Part shown: positions 18,478 through 30,349 of the stretch, piece after piece
Position numbering within the stretch: position 1 is the stretch's first letter
Layout: every line of letters begins with the position of its first letter
Assembly: GCF_003385845.1 (NCBI RefSeq)
Contig: NZ_QRDJ01000006.1
Span: 372,001-436,000, forward strand
Origin: Kushneria indalinina DSM 14324
GTDB lineage: Bacteria; Pseudomonadota; Gammaproteobacteria; Pseudomonadales; Halomonadaceae
DNA length: 64,000 bases
Reading direction: 5' to 3'
The notes under the pieces: model-generated
What the model saw: the letters and a program-made list of their open reading frames with translations, nothing else
What the model was told of the DNA's origin: nothing
Database searches by the model: none
Translations under genes and position numbers: made by a program

Positions 18478-19296
18478 ATGACCATCTGGGCCATTGGTGA
18501 TTTACATGGCTGCGGCCATGAGTTCGATGAACTGCTCGAGGCCATCGATTTTGTGCCCGGGCGTGATCATCTGTGGATTACCGGCGATCTGATCAATCGC
18601 GGGCCACAATCGCTTCAAACACTGCGCCGTGTCCATGATCTGCGTGAGCACGCAAGCGTTGTGCTCGGCAATCATGATCTGCATCTTCTGGCGGTTGCCT
18701 TTGGCCACGCGCGTCTCAAGCCCTCGGATACCCTGATCGATATTCTCGAGGCACCCGATCGCGATATGCTGCTGGAGTGGCTGCGCTGTCAGCCCCTGAT
18801 GGTCGAATCACAGACGCATCAGTGCGTCATGACCCATGCCGGTCTGCTGCCACAGTGGTCCATCGAGCGGGCTCGGCAGTACGCGCGCGAAGGTGAGGCC
18901 ATGCTCTCCTCGCGCCAGTTCTTCGCGTTCCTTCCCCACATGTATGGCAATGAACCGGCGCGATTTGAGCCGGCACTGCGCGGCAATGATCGTCTGCGCG
19001 CCATCATCAATATATTTACCCGCATGCGCTTTATCGATGAGCACGGCACCCTCGATTTCAGTGCCAAGGAAGGGCTTGATAGCGCCCCCGAGGGTTTCAG
19101 ACCCTGGTTCTGCTTTGAGCGGGGCGACACCGAGCGTCTGATCTTTGGGCACTGGGCGGCACTGGAAGGTCGCGCACCAGGCGCGCTGGCCAATGTTCGA
19201 TCACTCGATGCAGGCTGTGTCTGGGGCGGTACCCTGATGGCCATGAATCTTGAAACCGATCAGGTCGTCACGGTGGCGGCGCACAGGCGTCAGTAA
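18478..19296 (+). CDS. apaH: symmetrical bis(5'-nucleosyl)-tetraphosphatase ApaH
   Basis: A 272-residue metallophosphatase that splits Ap4A into two ADP and removes Np4-type RNA caps. The dinuclear-metal motifs GDLHGCGHEFDELL, GDLINRGP and GNHDLHLL are complete, with a further metal His in THAGLLP. The start follows a GGAG-type site about ten bases upstream. It continues the rsmA-apaG operon and probably cotranscribes with glpE. Confidence 0.96.
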   Translation: MTIWAIGDLHGCGHEFDELLEAIDFVPGRDHLWITGDLINRGPQSLQTLRRVHDLREHASVVLGNHDLHLLAVAFGHARLKPSDTLIDILEAPDRDMLLEWLRCQPLMVESQTHQCVMTHAGLLPQWSIERARQYAREGEAMLSSRQFFAFLPHMYGNEPARFEPALRGNDRLRAIINIFTRMRFIDEHGTLDFSAKEGLDSAPEGFRPWFCFERGDTERLIFGHWAALEGRAPGALANVRSLDAGCVWGGTLMAMNLETDQVVTVAAHRRQ

Positions 19297-19336
19297 CCGC
19301 GAAGGCGACGTCACACCCATCTCCAGGGAGGATTCC

Positions 19337-19678
19337 ATGTCCTTTAGTCATCTTGATCACGATACCCTGAAGCAGTGGCAGGACAGCGACACTGCTCATG
19401 AAGTGGTGGATATTCGTGATCCTCTCAGCTTTAGTCAGGGCCATATCCCGGGCAGCCGGCATCTGGACAACACCAGCGTGGGCGATTTTGTCGAGCAGAC
19501 GCCGCAGGAAAGTACCGTGGTGGTGGTCTGCTATCACGGCCATTCCAGTCAGCAGGCGGCGCTCTGGCTGGCCGGACAGGGCTATGAAAAGGTGTATAGC
19601 CTCGACGGCGGCTTTACCCACTGGCAGCACCACCATCCCGAACAGGTGGTGCGTGACGAGGGGACAGGACCGCAGTGA
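19337..19678 (+). CDS. glpE: thiosulfate sulfurtransferase GlpE
   Basis: A 113-residue single-domain rhodanese. The active-site loop VVCYHGHSSQ contains the sulfur-carrying Cys, and the DIRDP/LSFSQGHIPGS region matches the family. It transfers sulfane sulfur from thiosulfate to acceptors such as thioredoxin. The start follows AGGGAGGA; earlier in-frame Met codons overlap apaH. Its stop overlaps the GTG start of cca. Confidence 0.93.
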   Translation: MSFSHLDHDTLKQWQDSDTAHEVVDIRDPLSFSQGHIPGSRHLDNTSVGDFVEQTPQESTVVVVCYHGHSSQQAALWLAGQGYEKVYSLDGGFTHWQHHHPEQVVRDEGTGPQ

Positions 19679-20787
19679 TCCGTTTTGAGCTCGATGAGCC
19701 GCTTCAGGGGCTTGAGGTCTACTGCGTCGGCGGTGCCGTGCGCGATGATCTGCTGGGTATCGCCCACGATGATCGTGACTGGGTGATCGTCGGCGCCACC
19801 AGCGAAAAGATGCGTGAGCGAGGGTTTCGCCCCGTGGGTCGTGATTTCCCGGTCTTTCTGCATCCGCATACCCACGAGGAGTACGCCCTGGCCCGGACCG
19901 AGCGCAAGTCCGGCCACGGCTATACCGGGTTTGAGGTGCATGCTGCACCCGAGGTCACGCTGGAGGAGGATCTGGCGCGACGCGATCTGACCATCAATGC
20001 CATGGCGCAGGACAGTTCGGGGCAGCGGGTGGATCCCTTTCGGGGTGTTGAGGACTGCCGCTCCGGTACGCTGCGTCATGTCTCCACAGCCTTCGTTGAG
20101 GATCCGCTACGTATTCTGCGTACCGCTCGTTTTCTGGCGCGCTTTCGACCCCGTGGCTTCGCGGTGGCCGATGAAACCATGGCACTGATGAAGACCATGG
20201 TGGCCGAGGGCGAAGTCGCCCATCTGGTTGCCGAGCGGGTCTGGCAGGAGATCGAGCGGACACTGGGTGAGCCGGATTCGGCGGCCTTTTTCGAGCTTTT
20301 GCAGCAGTGCGGTGCGCTGGATGTTTTGATGCCGGCACTCGCTGAGGTGCTGGACGTGGGGCTGGCGCGAATGAGCGCTGCAGAGACGCCCATGGCGCGC
20401 TGGGCGCTGTTGACTGCTGACCTTCCCCATGAGGCGCTGGCGTCACTGTGTGAACGCTATCGCGTGCCGGGAGAGTGGCGCGACCGCGCGCTGATGGTCG
20501 TACGCAGCCGGGCACTGTTGTCCTCCTCGCCCGATGCCGACCAGGTGCTGGCCTGGGCCCAGGCCATGGACGCCTGGCGGCGGCAGGCGCGCCTGGACGA
20601 GGTGCTCGTTATGCTTGCCACTGGCGACTTCGGTTTGCCGGTGACCCTGCTTGCAGATGCCCTTGACCGGGCGCGGCGGATCTCGCCGCAGTCACTCATG
20701 GCACAGGGGTATCAGGGCGCTGAGCTGGGTCGCATGATCGATGTCGAGCGGCGTCGCGCTATCGAATGCGCGCTGGCGCCAGCGTAA
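19675..20787 (+). CDS. cca: CCA tRNA nucleotidyltransferase
   Basis: A 370-residue class II CCA-adding enzyme that builds or repairs the 3' CCA of tRNAs. The family motifs are GGAVRDDLLG, the catalytic DRDWVIVGA, RRDLTINAMAQ and EDPLRILRTARF. The start is GTG, sharing GTGA with the glpE stop. It is shorter than the E. coli enzyme (412 residues) and I see no HD phosphohydrolase motif in its C-terminus, so it probably lacks the 2',3'-cyclic phosphodiesterase function. Its 3' end overlaps the convergent folK by 29 bases. Confidence 0.94.
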   Translation: MIRFELDEPLQGLEVYCVGGAVRDDLLGIAHDDRDWVIVGATSEKMRERGFRPVGRDFPVFLHPHTHEEYALARTERKSGHGYTGFEVHAAPEVTLEEDLARRDLTINAMAQDSSGQRVDPFRGVEDCRSGTLRHVSTAFVEDPLRILRTARFLARFRPRGFAVADETMALMKTMVAEGEVAHLVAERVWQEIERTLGEPDSAAFFELLQQCGALDVLMPALAEVLDVGLARMSAAETPMARWALLTADLPHEALASLCERYRVPGEWRDRALMVVRSRALLSSSPDADQVLAWAQAMDAWRRQARLDEVLVMLATGDFGLPVTLLADALDRARRISPQSLMAQGYQGAELGRMIDVERRRAIECALAPA

Positions 20788-21316
20788 CAACTTCCAGTGG
20801 CTCGGGGGCTGAAACTTGTCTTCCCTGCCACTCGAAGGCGACCGGCCAGAGCGTCTGAGAGTCGGCATCAAAGGCCTGCCACAAATCCCGATAACGCGTG
20901 CCCTTGATGGGGTGGCGATAGTCGCCAAAGCTTTCGGCCAGCGGACGCAGCACAAAGGCATTCCAGGTGATCTCGTCACGTGGCAGGGTGACGCCGTCGA
21001 TACAGCCGGTCAGGTCATCCACGCACAGAATGTCGATATCCAGTGCCCGGGAACTGAACTTCGGCGCGCTGTGATCCCGGCCGTTATCGCGTTCGACCTG
21101 CTTGCACCATTGATTGAGCTGTGCGACCGGCCACGGGCACGAGGCCCCGACCACCAGATTGTAAAAATTGCACGGACTGTCAAACCCTACCGGGTGGCTT
21201 TCAAAGACCCGCGAGATCAGCAGTTCCCCAAAGGCATCATGCAGGGCCGTAAGCGCTGCATCAATGCGTCGATGACGCTGGGCATTGCTGCCCAGACTGA
21301 ACAGTACGAATGCCAT
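20759..21316 (-). CDS. folK: 6-hydroxymethyl-7,8-dihydropterin pyrophosphokinase FolK
   Basis: A 185-residue HPPK that transfers pyrophosphate from ATP to 6-hydroxymethyl-dihydropterin in folate synthesis. The N-terminal LFSLGSNAQ and the Asp pair in ALDIDIL are typical. The start was set one base after the folB stop; seventeen more upstream codons would lie inside folB. It is somewhat longer than the E. coli enzyme (159), with extra residues at the C-terminus (after DFLWQ-equivalent RDLWQAFD). Confidence 0.92.
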   Translation of the reverse strand: MAFVLFSLGSNAQRHRRIDAALTALHDAFGELLISRVFESHPVGFDSPCNFYNLVVGASCPWPVAQLNQWCKQVERDNGRDHSAPKFSSRALDIDILCVDDLTGCIDGVTLPRDEITWNAFVLRPLAESFGDYRHPIKGTRYRDLWQAFDADSQTLWPVAFEWQGRQVSAPEPLEVVTLAPARIR

Positions 21317-21317
21317 G

Positions 21318-21677
21318 TCAGCTGCGGTACTCACCGCGCTCGATACGCACGCCCACAAAGGCGGCATCCGCGACGGCGCCGGGCTTTTTCAGCGTCAGGC
21401 GCAGCCAGGCAATACCGAACTCCTCGCGAAGCAGTGAGGCAATGCGCTCGGCAAAGGTTTCCACCAGCTCGAAGCTGTGTTCGGTGCAGTACTGCTGAAG
21501 GCGCTGGCTGATGGCGGCGTAATCCAGCGTTGCGCTTAGATCATCGTCGCGGGCGGCTTTTGCAATGTCACAGCCCAGCTCCAGGGTCAGTAAAAGACGC
21601 TGATGAATACGCTTTTCCCATTCATATACGCCGATCACGGCTTCCAGCGCCAGTTCCTCGATCAGTACCGTATCCAT
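21318..21677 (-). CDS. folB: dihydroneopterin aldolase FolB
   Basis: A 119-residue aldolase of folate synthesis that also may epimerise dihydroneopterin. Family start MDTVLIEELALEAVIGVYEWEK and TLDYAAIS are clear. A strong AGGAG precedes the chosen ATG; the longer open frame upstream overlaps tsaD and is excluded. It forms an operon with folK directly behind. Confidence 0.93.
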   Translation of the reverse strand: MDTVLIEELALEAVIGVYEWEKRIHQRLLLTLELGCDIAKAARDDDLSATLDYAAISQRLQQYCTEHSFELVETFAERIASLLREEFGIAWLRLTLKKPGAVADAAFVGVRIERGEYRS

Positions 21678-21705
21678 GCCGACACTCCTGTCATGATGTG
21701 TTGAG

Positions 21706-22746
21706 TCAGTCCTGGCATCGAGCCGGCGGGGCCAGCTCGGCGAGCGGCCAGCGCGGCGTGGCCAGCATGGTCTGTGCGTCACGTTCACCTGCCATCAGGC
21801 GCTGGGCACCCACATAGGCAATCATGGCACCGTTGTCGGTGCAAAAACGGCCTCTGGGATAGAAGGCGCGTGCGCCCATTTTTCCAAGTGCGGTATCAAG
21901 TCGCTGGCGAAGTCGCTGATTGGCGCTGACGCCGCCGGCCACGACCAGTCGCTTGAGACCGGTCTGTTCCAGTGCTCGCCGGCACTTGATTACCAGGGTG
22001 TCGGCGACGGCGTCTTCAAAGGCGCGCGCCACATCAGCCCGGGTCTGGTCGTCGAGCGCGCCCTGAGCTTCAAGCGCCTTGATGGTGGTCAGCGTATGGG
22101 TTTTCAGACCCGAAAAGCTGAAGTCCAGTCCGGGGCGGTCGGTCATGGGTCTCGGGAACCGAAAGCGTGTCGGGTCTCCCTGCTCGGCCAGCCGAGCAAT
22201 ATGCGGGCCGCCGGGGTAGGGCAGCGACAGCATGCGGGCGGCCTTGTCAAAGGCTTCTCCGGCCGCATCATCGACGGACTCGCCCAGCAGTTCATAGTCG
22301 CCCAGCGCATGCACCGCCACCAGCTGGGTGTGGCCGCCGGACACCAGAAGGGCAACGAAGGGAAATTCGGGGCGCTCATCTTCCAGCATGGGCGCCAGTA
22401 GATGCCCTTCCATGTGATGAACGCCCAGTACCGGTACCTGCCAGGCCCAAGCCAGGCCGTGGGCGGTGGCAGCGCCCACCATCAGCGCCCCCACCAGCCC
22501 GGGGCCGGCCGTATAGGCAATGGCATCGACATCGTGGCTTTCAAGGCCTGCCTCGGCGAGTACCTGCTCAATAAGGGGGAGCAGCCGGCGGACATGATCG
22601 CGCGAGGCCAGTTCGGGCACGACGCCGCCGTGTTCGACATGCATGTCGACCTGGCTGAACAGGGCGTCGGCCAAAAGCCCGTGTTCGCTGTCAAACAGGG
22701 CGATTCCCGTTTCATCACAGGAGGTTTCGATCCCCAGTACGCGCAT
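21706..22746 (-). CDS. tsaD: tRNA threonylcarbamoyladenosine synthase subunit TsaD
   Basis: A 346-residue ASKHA-fold metalloprotein (also called Gcp or YgjD) that, with TsaB and TsaE, attaches the threonylcarbamoyl group to A37 of ANN-reading tRNAs. [10 protein letters not shown] at the N-terminus, the metal-binding VHHMEGH and FSGLKT are intact. It lies divergent from rpsU, as in many gammaproteobacteria, and its transcript may run into folB-folK. Confidence 0.96.
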   Translation of the reverse strand: MRVLGIETSCDETGIALFDSEHGLLADALFSQVDMHVEHGGVVPELASRDHVRRLLPLIEQVLAEAGLESHDVDAIAYTAGPGLVGALMVGAATAHGLAWAWQVPVLGVHHMEGHLLAPMLEDERPEFPFVALLVSGGHTQLVAVHALGDYELLGESVDDAAGEAFDKAARMLSLPYPGGPHIARLAEQGDPTRFRFPRPMTDRPGLDFSFSGLKTHTLTTIKALEAQGALDDQTRADVARAFEDAVADTLVIKCRRALEQTGLKRLVVAGGVSANQRLRQRLDTALGKMGARAFYPRGRFCTDNGAMIAYVGAQRLMAGERDAQTMLATPRWPLAELAPPARCQD

Positions 22747-22864
22747 GATGTGTCCTGATTCCAGTAAAGGCGTCTGTCAAAGGCGGGTGTCGGTCTGCAG
22801 GGAAAATGCCTTGCAGCCGACAGGTGGGCAAGTTTACCCGTTTGTACTTCCCGCGTCAGGCGCT

Positions 22865-22893
22865 TTGCAAACCGAGGGCGCGACGTTTATAAT
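22865..22893 (+). promoter_or_regulatory. sigma-70 promoter for rpsU-dnaG-rpoD
   Basis: TTGCAA and a perfect TATAAT are separated by exactly 17 bases, about 150 bp upstream of rpsU. The 22747-23045 gap holds no gene, so the leader of the macromolecular synthesis operon is long. Confidence 0.75.
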
Positions 22894-23045
22894 ACACGCC
22901 CTGTAATACCGGGCTGTGCTTCTGGCCGCTGATCGCGGCGCCTTCGCTGAATCGTGATAAACATGTCATGACCGGTTTAAGTGCCGCATCGACGGCATTG
23001 AGCACATTCAAACCTCATTGATCTCCTTAAGGTGGTGATTGCTTA

Positions 23046-23261
23046 ATGCCTTCCGTCAAAGTACGTGACAACGAACCGTTCGACGTTGCTCTGCGTCGCT
23101 TCAAGCGCTCCTGTGAAAAGGCTGGCGTGCTTTCCGAAGTCCGTCGTCGTGAGAACTACGAAAAGCCCACGGCCGAGCGCAAGCGCAAGGCAGCAGCAGC
23201 TGTCAAGCGCCATGCCAAGAAGCTGCAGCGTGAGCGCAAGCGCTTCGAGCGGTTGTATTGA
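23046..23261 (+). CDS. rpsU: 30S ribosomal protein bS21
   Basis: A 71-residue highly basic ribosomal protein ([20 protein letters not shown], then RKAAAAVKR), the last to join the 30S subunit and needed for natural mRNA initiation. Full family length. It is the first gene of the rpsU-dnaG-rpoD macromolecular synthesis operon and is followed by an attenuating terminator, as in E. coli. Confidence 0.97.
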   Translation: MPSVKVRDNEPFDVALRRFKRSCEKAGVLSEVRRRENYEKPTAERKRKAAAAVKRHAKKLQRERKRFERLY

Positions 23262-23300
23262 TCCGTACCTGAGCGTATGCCCAACGCTTCAGCGGGATGC

Positions 23301-23332
23301 CGAACGGCCGCCATTGGCGGCCGTTCGTTTTT
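23301..23332 (+). terminator. terminator between rpsU and dnaG
   Basis: A perfect 12-bp stem (CGAACGGCCGCC with GGCGGCCGTTCG) with an ATT loop and five T. It would reduce expression of dnaG relative to rpsU. Confidence 0.9.
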
Positions 23333-23494
23333 ATAGGTAATGATGGATCAGCCACTGCCGATAATGTCACGGTAACGGGTGCCATCACTGATAACGCCAC
23401 ATGAGACACCTGCTGGCACCGAGCATTCCGAGCAAAAGGAGTGACTCCGCTTTGGCAGGCATGACCACTGACCCTTGAGGTAGTGCAGGACATT

Positions 23495-25345
23495 ATGGCC
23501 GGCAGAATTCCTCAACGATTCATCGACGATCTACTGGCGCGAACGGATATCGTTGATGTCATTGGTTCTCGTGTACAGCTCAAGAAAACAGGACGCAATC
23601 ACTCAGCGCTGTGTCCGTTTCATCAGGAAAAGTCTCCTTCCTTTACCGTCAGTGCCGACAAGCAGTTCTATCACTGCTTTGGCTGTGGTGAGAGCGGCAA
23701 TGCATTGCGGTTTATCATGGAGTTTGATCGCTTGAACTTTCCCGAGGCGATCGAGGCACTGGCAGGTCGCGCCGGCATGGAAGTGCCGCGAGAGGGAGAA
23801 AGTGATGAGCAGCGCCAGCAGGCAAAAGTGCAGGCGAAGCGTCAGGAAGAGGCTGTCAATCTGCTGGAGCTGGGAACGCGCTTTTACCAGCAGCAGCTGG
23901 CATCAGCCTCGGCGCAACAGGCTCATGAATATCTCGCGCGTCGCGGACTGAGCGACGACATCGTCAGCCGCTATGCCATCGGTTACGCCCCTGCCGGCTG
24001 GGACGTGCTCAAGCGCCACCTGAGCGACAAGGGCGTGGACGAAAACGTGCAGGTCGAATACGGCCTGCTGGTCAAAAAGGAAGAAACCGGGCGCAGCTGG
24101 GACCGCTTTCGTGATCGGGTCATTTTTCCCATCCGGGACTGGAAGGGGCGTACCATTGGCTTCGGTGGTCGAGTACTGGGGGATGAAAAGCCCAAGTATC
24201 TCAACTCGCCTGAATCGCCGGTCTTTCACAAGGGGCGAGAACTCTACGGGCTTTACGAGACCCGCGTGCAGTCAAAGCGCCCCGAGCGCATGCTCATTGT
24301 GGAAGGCTACATGGACGTGGTGGCCCTGGCGCAGCATGGTGTTGACTATGCTGTCGCGACGCTGGGCACGGCGACCACGGAGGAGCACCTCCGACGTCTG
24401 TTTCGTCTGGTGGACGAAGTGGTGTTCTGCTTTGATGGTGATGCAGCCGGCCGGCAGGCAGCCCATCGTGCGTTGAATACCGTGCTGCCATTGATGATTG
24501 ATGGCCGCCAGGCGCGATTTCTGTTTTTGCCGGAAGGCGAGGACCCGGATTCGCTGGTTCGTCAGGAAGGCCGTGACGCCTTCGAGCAGCGCATCGTGCG
24601 GGCGGGTTCGCTGACGGAATATCTTTTTGATCATGCCGGCGAAGGGCGCGATCTGCGCCGCATCGAGGATCGAGAGCGCTTCGCCAGCGCCGTACTGGAA
24701 GGCATCAAGCGTCTGCCGCAGGGGCTTTTAAAGTCGCTTTTGATGCGTGAGCTCAGTGAGCGTACGGGGCTTGAGCGTGGCACGCTTGAGGAGCTTTCCG
24801 AAGGTAATGCAAGGTCCGGTGTGGCGGCGCAGATCGCATCGCAGCCGTCCCGGCAGCAGGAGCACAGGGCCGGCCATCAGGCGCCAGCGACTGCGAAATT
24901 CTCGCCTCGTCGGCAGCAGGGCGCCGCGACCCTGAGTACGAGTGGGCGAATCCTGCATCTGATCGTGCATTCGCCGTCACTGGTCGAGTCACTGCCGGAA
25001 GGTGAGGCATGGTGTCCCGAGGATGATGATGGTCAGCTTCTGCTGGAAGTCGTCAGGCTGATTCGCGCCGGCGGCTATCGTTCCTCGCAGGTGCTACTGG
25101 CGCATTTTCATGGCAGCAGCCATGGTAGCCGACTGCTTGCCCTGTTACAGCGTGAGCCGCTGATCCCCGGGCCATTGCGCCATCGGGAAGTCGAGGTGCT
25201 GGTGGCGCATTTTGAACAGCAGCGCCAGCGCTCGAGTCCGGAGCGTGAGCTTGAAGCGCTGCAGGCGCGCGAGCGAAATGGCGAAAAGCTCACTCGTGAG
25301 GAAGCAGGTCGATTGTGGCAGCTGATCTGCGAGATCAAGCGCTGA
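23495..25345 (+). CDS. dnaG: DNA primase DnaG
   Basis: A 616-residue primase making RNA primers at the replication fork. The CHC2 zinc ribbon (CPFHQEKSPSF then CFGCGESGNALRF) is at the N-terminus, the TOPRIM core shows IVEGYMDV and FDGDAAGRQA, and the C-terminal region is the helicase-binding domain. The start is the Met of MAGRIPQ; four residues earlier an ATG is also open. Middle gene of the macromolecular synthesis operon. Confidence 0.97.
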   Translation: MAGRIPQRFIDDLLARTDIVDVIGSRVQLKKTGRNHSALCPFHQEKSPSFTVSADKQFYHCFGCGESGNALRFIMEFDRLNFPEAIEALAGRAGMEVPREGESDEQRQQAKVQAKRQEEAVNLLELGTRFYQQQLASASAQQAHEYLARRGLSDDIVSRYAIGYAPAGWDVLKRHLSDKGVDENVQVEYGLLVKKEETGRSWDRFRDRVIFPIRDWKGRTIGFGGRVLGDEKPKYLNSPESPVFHKGRELYGLYETRVQSKRPERMLIVEGYMDVVALAQHGVDYAVATLGTATTEEHLRRLFRLVDEVVFCFDGDAAGRQAAHRALNTVLPLMIDGRQARFLFLPEGEDPDSLVRQEGRDAFEQRIVRAGSLTEYLFDHAGEGRDLRRIEDRERFASAVLEGIKRLPQGLLKSLLMRELSERTGLERGTLEELSEGNARSGVAAQIASQPSRQQEHRAGHQAPATAKFSPRRQQGAATLSTSGRILHLIVHSPSLVESLPEGEAWCPEDDDGQLLLEVVRLIRAGGYRSSQVLLAHFHGSSHGSRLLALLQREPLIPGPLRHREVEVLVAHFEQQRQRSSPERELEALQARERNGEKLTREEAGRLWQLICEIKR

Positions 25346-25560
25346 GAGCCCTGTCATGGGGTTGAAACGAGCGTTTATCCCCCTCATTTAGTGGGGATAT
25401 ATCGATAGACGCTGCATTGCTGATAGCGTCTGAATCAACACACAGGATTGGTGAGAAGCGTCAGTCATCTGCTGATGGTTCCCTGCTGGTCTATACTGGA
25501 TTGCCTGGCGTGCCTTCTGGCATGAGCCAGGCGCTTCACTCTTCTTCGAGATAGGTTTCT
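25346..25560. other. dnaG-rpoD intergenic region
   Basis: A 215-bp gap with a 7-bp inverted repeat (TATCCCC/GGGGATA) at 25376-25399 lacking a T-run, and a TATACT at 25492-25497 without a good -35. In E. coli a heat-shock promoter drives rpoD from this part of the operon; a clear sigma-32 match was not recognised here. Confidence 0.35.
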
Positions 25561-27420
<1,860 letters not shown>

Positions 27421-27442
27421 ACGACCGCTGTGATTCGCACTC

Positions 27443-27473
27443 ACGCCCGCTCCTTTCCGGAGCGGGCGTTTTT
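27443..27473 (+). terminator. Rho-independent terminator after rpoD
   Basis: Perfect 11-bp stem (ACGCCCGCTCC with GGAGCGGGCGT), five-base loop, then a run of T. Confidence 0.9.
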
Positions 27474-27502
27474 GTGTGCATGGATCAAAAGGCTTCTCCG
27501 GC

Positions 27503-28417
27503 TCAGGGGGCGCGTTTGACTTCAGCACAGATCCAGTCATGAACGGCACGGATTCGTGGATCGTCCAGTGCGCCGAAGGCATGCACAATCGCGTAATGGC
27601 GCCCTGTATTGACCCGCTGGGTCAAAGGCGCCACCAGTTCACCGCTGCTCAGCTCGTCACGCAGCAGCGTCTGGCGTGCAATGGCAATACCCATGCCGGC
27701 ACGCGCGGCCTCCATGGTCAGGTCGTGGCGGTTGAAACTATAGCCCCGCTGGATACCGGCCGTATCGGCACCTATCGCATTGAGGTAGTGGTGCCACTCG
27801 CCGTGGGCACTGCTGCCGCGCCACGCCGTCACGTCATGCAAAAGCGGATAGTGCGCGAGCCGGTCAGGGTGGTTCAGTGCCGGGCGATGGCTGAAAAGGG
27901 CGGGCGCGCATACTGGAAAAATCACCTCCTCCATCAAAAGCGTTGATGCCATGCCCGGGTAGTGGTCATCGCCCAGGTCGATGGCCAGATCAAAGTTTTC
28001 CTCCGTCAGCGCGCGGTCGCTGTCTTCTGCGTGCAGATAGATGTCCAGCGCCGGCAGCTGGGCCTGCAGGCGCGGAAGGCGGGGCATCAGCCATCGGGTC
28101 AAAAAGGAGGGCACGCAGCGCAGTACCAGCTCCCCGCTCATTAAACCGCGGGATAGACGCTTGAGCTCCTGATCGATGCGCCCGTGCGCGGTCAGCACGG
28201 CGTCTGCCAGTCGCTCGCCCTCGGCCGTCAGTGACAGTCGGCGGGGGTGGCGATGAAAGAGGCGAAACCCGAGCCGCTCCTCGAGCAGGCGAATCTGCTG
28301 GCTGATGGCGCCGGTGGTTACATTGAGTTCGCCCGCCGCACGCGTGAAGGAGAGATGGCGGGCAGCGCAGGCAAAAACGTGTAACCCTGCATGCATGGTG
28401 GTGTTGGCTGAAGGCAT
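27503..28417 (-). CDS. LysR family transcriptional regulator (GcvA-like)
   Basis: A 304-residue regulator. The N-terminal winged helix-turn-helix reads RHLSFTRAAGELNVTTGAISQQIR, followed by a periplasmic-binding-like effector domain. The sequence is closest in pattern to GcvA-type activators. It is divergent from sdaA with about 180 bp between, so it likely controls the serine deaminase gene and itself; the effector is unknown, with serine or glycine a reasonable guess. Confidence 0.88.
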   Translation of the reverse strand: MPSANTTMHAGLHVFACAARHLSFTRAAGELNVTTGAISQQIRLLEERLGFRLFHRHPRRLSLTAEGERLADAVLTAHGRIDQELKRLSRGLMSGELVLRCVPSFLTRWLMPRLPRLQAQLPALDIYLHAEDSDRALTEENFDLAIDLGDDHYPGMASTLLMEEVIFPVCAPALFSHRPALNHPDRLAHYPLLHDVTAWRGSSAHGEWHHYLNAIGADTAGIQRGYSFNRHDLTMEAARAGMGIAIARQTLLRDELSSGELVAPLTQRVNTGRHYAIVHAFGALDDPRIRAVHDWICAEVKRAP

Positions 28418-28595
28418 TGAAAGCTCGCGTCAGCGATGGCCCGATAACCGGGCAGTGGGTGCATGGTTTAGCAGAACTAAACTCTGGTTGCCTATTTATG
28501 CTTTGAAAGGCGATCAGAGGCAATACATGCTGAGTCCATCGCGCAAGAATCTATCGATGGTTTAGCGCTCCTTACACCGATTATGGGGTGACAGC

Positions 28596-29984
28596 ATGCC
28601 TATCAGCGTCTTCGAGTTGTTCAATATCGGCATTGGCCCGTCCAGTTCTCACACGGTAGGTCCCATGCGTGCGGCCAGATTCTTTCTGGACGCGCTGGAC
28701 AGTCGGCAGGCCACTTCACGAGTGACCGGTGTTGAAATCCATCTTCATGGTTCACTGTCAGCCACCGGCGTCGGCCACGGTACCGACCGTGCCGTCATCA
28801 TGGGGCTGATGGGAGAACTGCCCGCCACCATCGATCCGGACATCATTCCCCCGGCCATCGACGAGCTGCTGGAGTCGCAGGTGCTGCGTCTGGGCGGTCG
28901 GGTGAGCGTGCCGTTCCTGTGGGAGCGGGATTTCTACTGGTCCAACGATCCGCTGCCCCGCCATCCCAACGCCATGACACTGGTGGCAACGCTCATGGAC
29001 GGCAGCAACATCACACAGACCTGGTATTCGGTCGGGGGCGGTTTTGTCATCAATGCTGCCGATGAAGAGCCCGCCGATGCCGCGACCGGCGTGGCGCTGC
29101 CGTTTGACTTTGATAGCGCCGATGCGCTGCTGGATATCTGCAAGCGCGAGAACATGAGCATTGCGCAGGTCATGATGGCCAACGAACGTGTCTGGCGCAG
29201 TGAAGAAGAGGTGCGTCAGGAGCTTTTCACCATCTGGCAGGCCATGCAGGCCTGTATTGCCAAGGGGCTTGAGCAGAACGGTGTGCTGCCAGGCGGATTG
29301 AACGTCAAGCGTCGCGCCTCCGACCTGCTGGCTCGCCTTGAGCGCTCCGAGAAAAATCTGATTGCCACCACTTTCTCGGCGATGGACTGGGTCAACCTGT
29401 TTGCCCTGGCGGTCAATGAAGAAAACGCCGCCGGTGGTCGCATGGTCACTGCGCCGACCAATGGCGCCGCCGGTATCATTCCGGCCGTGCTGGGCTATTG
29501 GATGAAGTTTGAAGAAACGGCCTGTGAGCGCGGGGTGGTGGATTTTCTGCTGACGGCAGGCGCGATCGGTATCCTGTGCAAGAAAAACGCCTCGATTTCG
29601 GGCGCGGAAGTCGGATGCCAGGGTGAAGTGGGGTCGGCCTGCGCCATGGCGGCGGCCGGACTTTGCCAGGTCATGGGTGGCACGCCCGAGCAGGTGGAAA
29701 ATGCCGCCGAGATCGGCCTTGAGCACAATCTGGGTCTGACCTGCGACCCGGTTGGCGGTCTGGTGCAGGTGCCCTGCATCGAGCGCAATGCCATTGCCTC
29801 GGTCAAGGCCATCAATGCGGCGCAGTTTGCGCTCAACGGTGATGGCACCCACTTTATCTCGCTGGATCATGCCATTCGGACCATGCGTGATACCGGCCGG
29901 GACATGCAGAGCAAGTACAAGGAAACCTCGCTGGGCGGGCTTGCCATCAACTACGGTCTGGCCGTTAACGCCATCGAGTGTTGA
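28596..29984 (+). CDS. sdaA: L-serine dehydratase (iron-sulfur, single chain)
   Basis: A 462-residue enzyme deaminating L-serine to pyruvate and ammonia. The beta domain starts at [19 protein letters not shown]; the alpha domain holds the cluster cysteines in [28 protein letters not shown] and VPCIER. Length is that of the fused bacterial form. The product feeds central metabolism. The LysR gene lies divergently upstream. Confidence 0.96.
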   Translation: MPISVFELFNIGIGPSSSHTVGPMRAARFFLDALDSRQATSRVTGVEIHLHGSLSATGVGHGTDRAVIMGLMGELPATIDPDIIPPAIDELLESQVLRLGGRVSVPFLWERDFYWSNDPLPRHPNAMTLVATLMDGSNITQTWYSVGGGFVINAADEEPADAATGVALPFDFDSADALLDICKRENMSIAQVMMANERVWRSEEEVRQELFTIWQAMQACIAKGLEQNGVLPGGLNVKRRASDLLARLERSEKNLIATTFSAMDWVNLFALAVNEENAAGGRMVTAPTNGAAGIIPAVLGYWMKFEETACERGVVDFLLTAGAIGILCKKNASISGAEVGCQGEVGSACAMAAAGLCQVMGGTPEQVENAAEIGLEHNLGLTCDPVGGLVQVPCIERNAIASVKAINAAQFALNGDGTHFISLDHAIRTMRDTGRDMQSKYKETSLGGLAINYGLAVNAIEC

Positions 29985-30010
29985 ACCTCGAGCGGGTCAT
30001 GGGGATGGCC

Positions 30011-30349
30011 TCATGACCCGCTCATGACCACCAGCGCGTAGGCGGCCACCCCGGCCGCTACCGGCAGCCCGAGCGACCGCGTTGTGTACCAGCCCGAAAG
30101 TGTCGCAAGACTTCCCATCATCGTGGCGCCCCAGGTCAGTGCACTGCCGGGCTGGGGCGCCAGCGATATCCCCAGAAGCGCTGCAATCATCAGCGGTGCC
30201 AGCATCCCGGGCCATGCCGGTATGGCCGCCTCTCTTTCAGTGACAGACGCCTCGCTCCGCCGTCGCTGCATCCAGTAAAGTGGCAACATCCGGATCAGGA
30301 GCGTACCGAGGGCCGTGGCCCCTGCGGCCAGCCAGATGGCGTTATTCAT
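30011..30349 (-). CDS. azlD: AzlD family branched-chain amino acid exporter small subunit
   Basis: A 112-residue membrane protein with four hydrophobic stretches, the small partner of AzlC. AzlCD-type pairs export branched-chain amino acids or analogues. It overlaps azlC by four bases (ATGA), which indicates coupled translation. The specific substrate cannot be deduced. Confidence 0.88.
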   Translation of the reverse strand: MNNAIWLAAGATALGTLLIRMLPLYWMQRRRSEASVTEREAAIPAWPGMLAPLMIAALLGISLAPQPGSALTWGATMMGSLATLSGWYTTRSLGLPVAAGVAAYALVVMSGS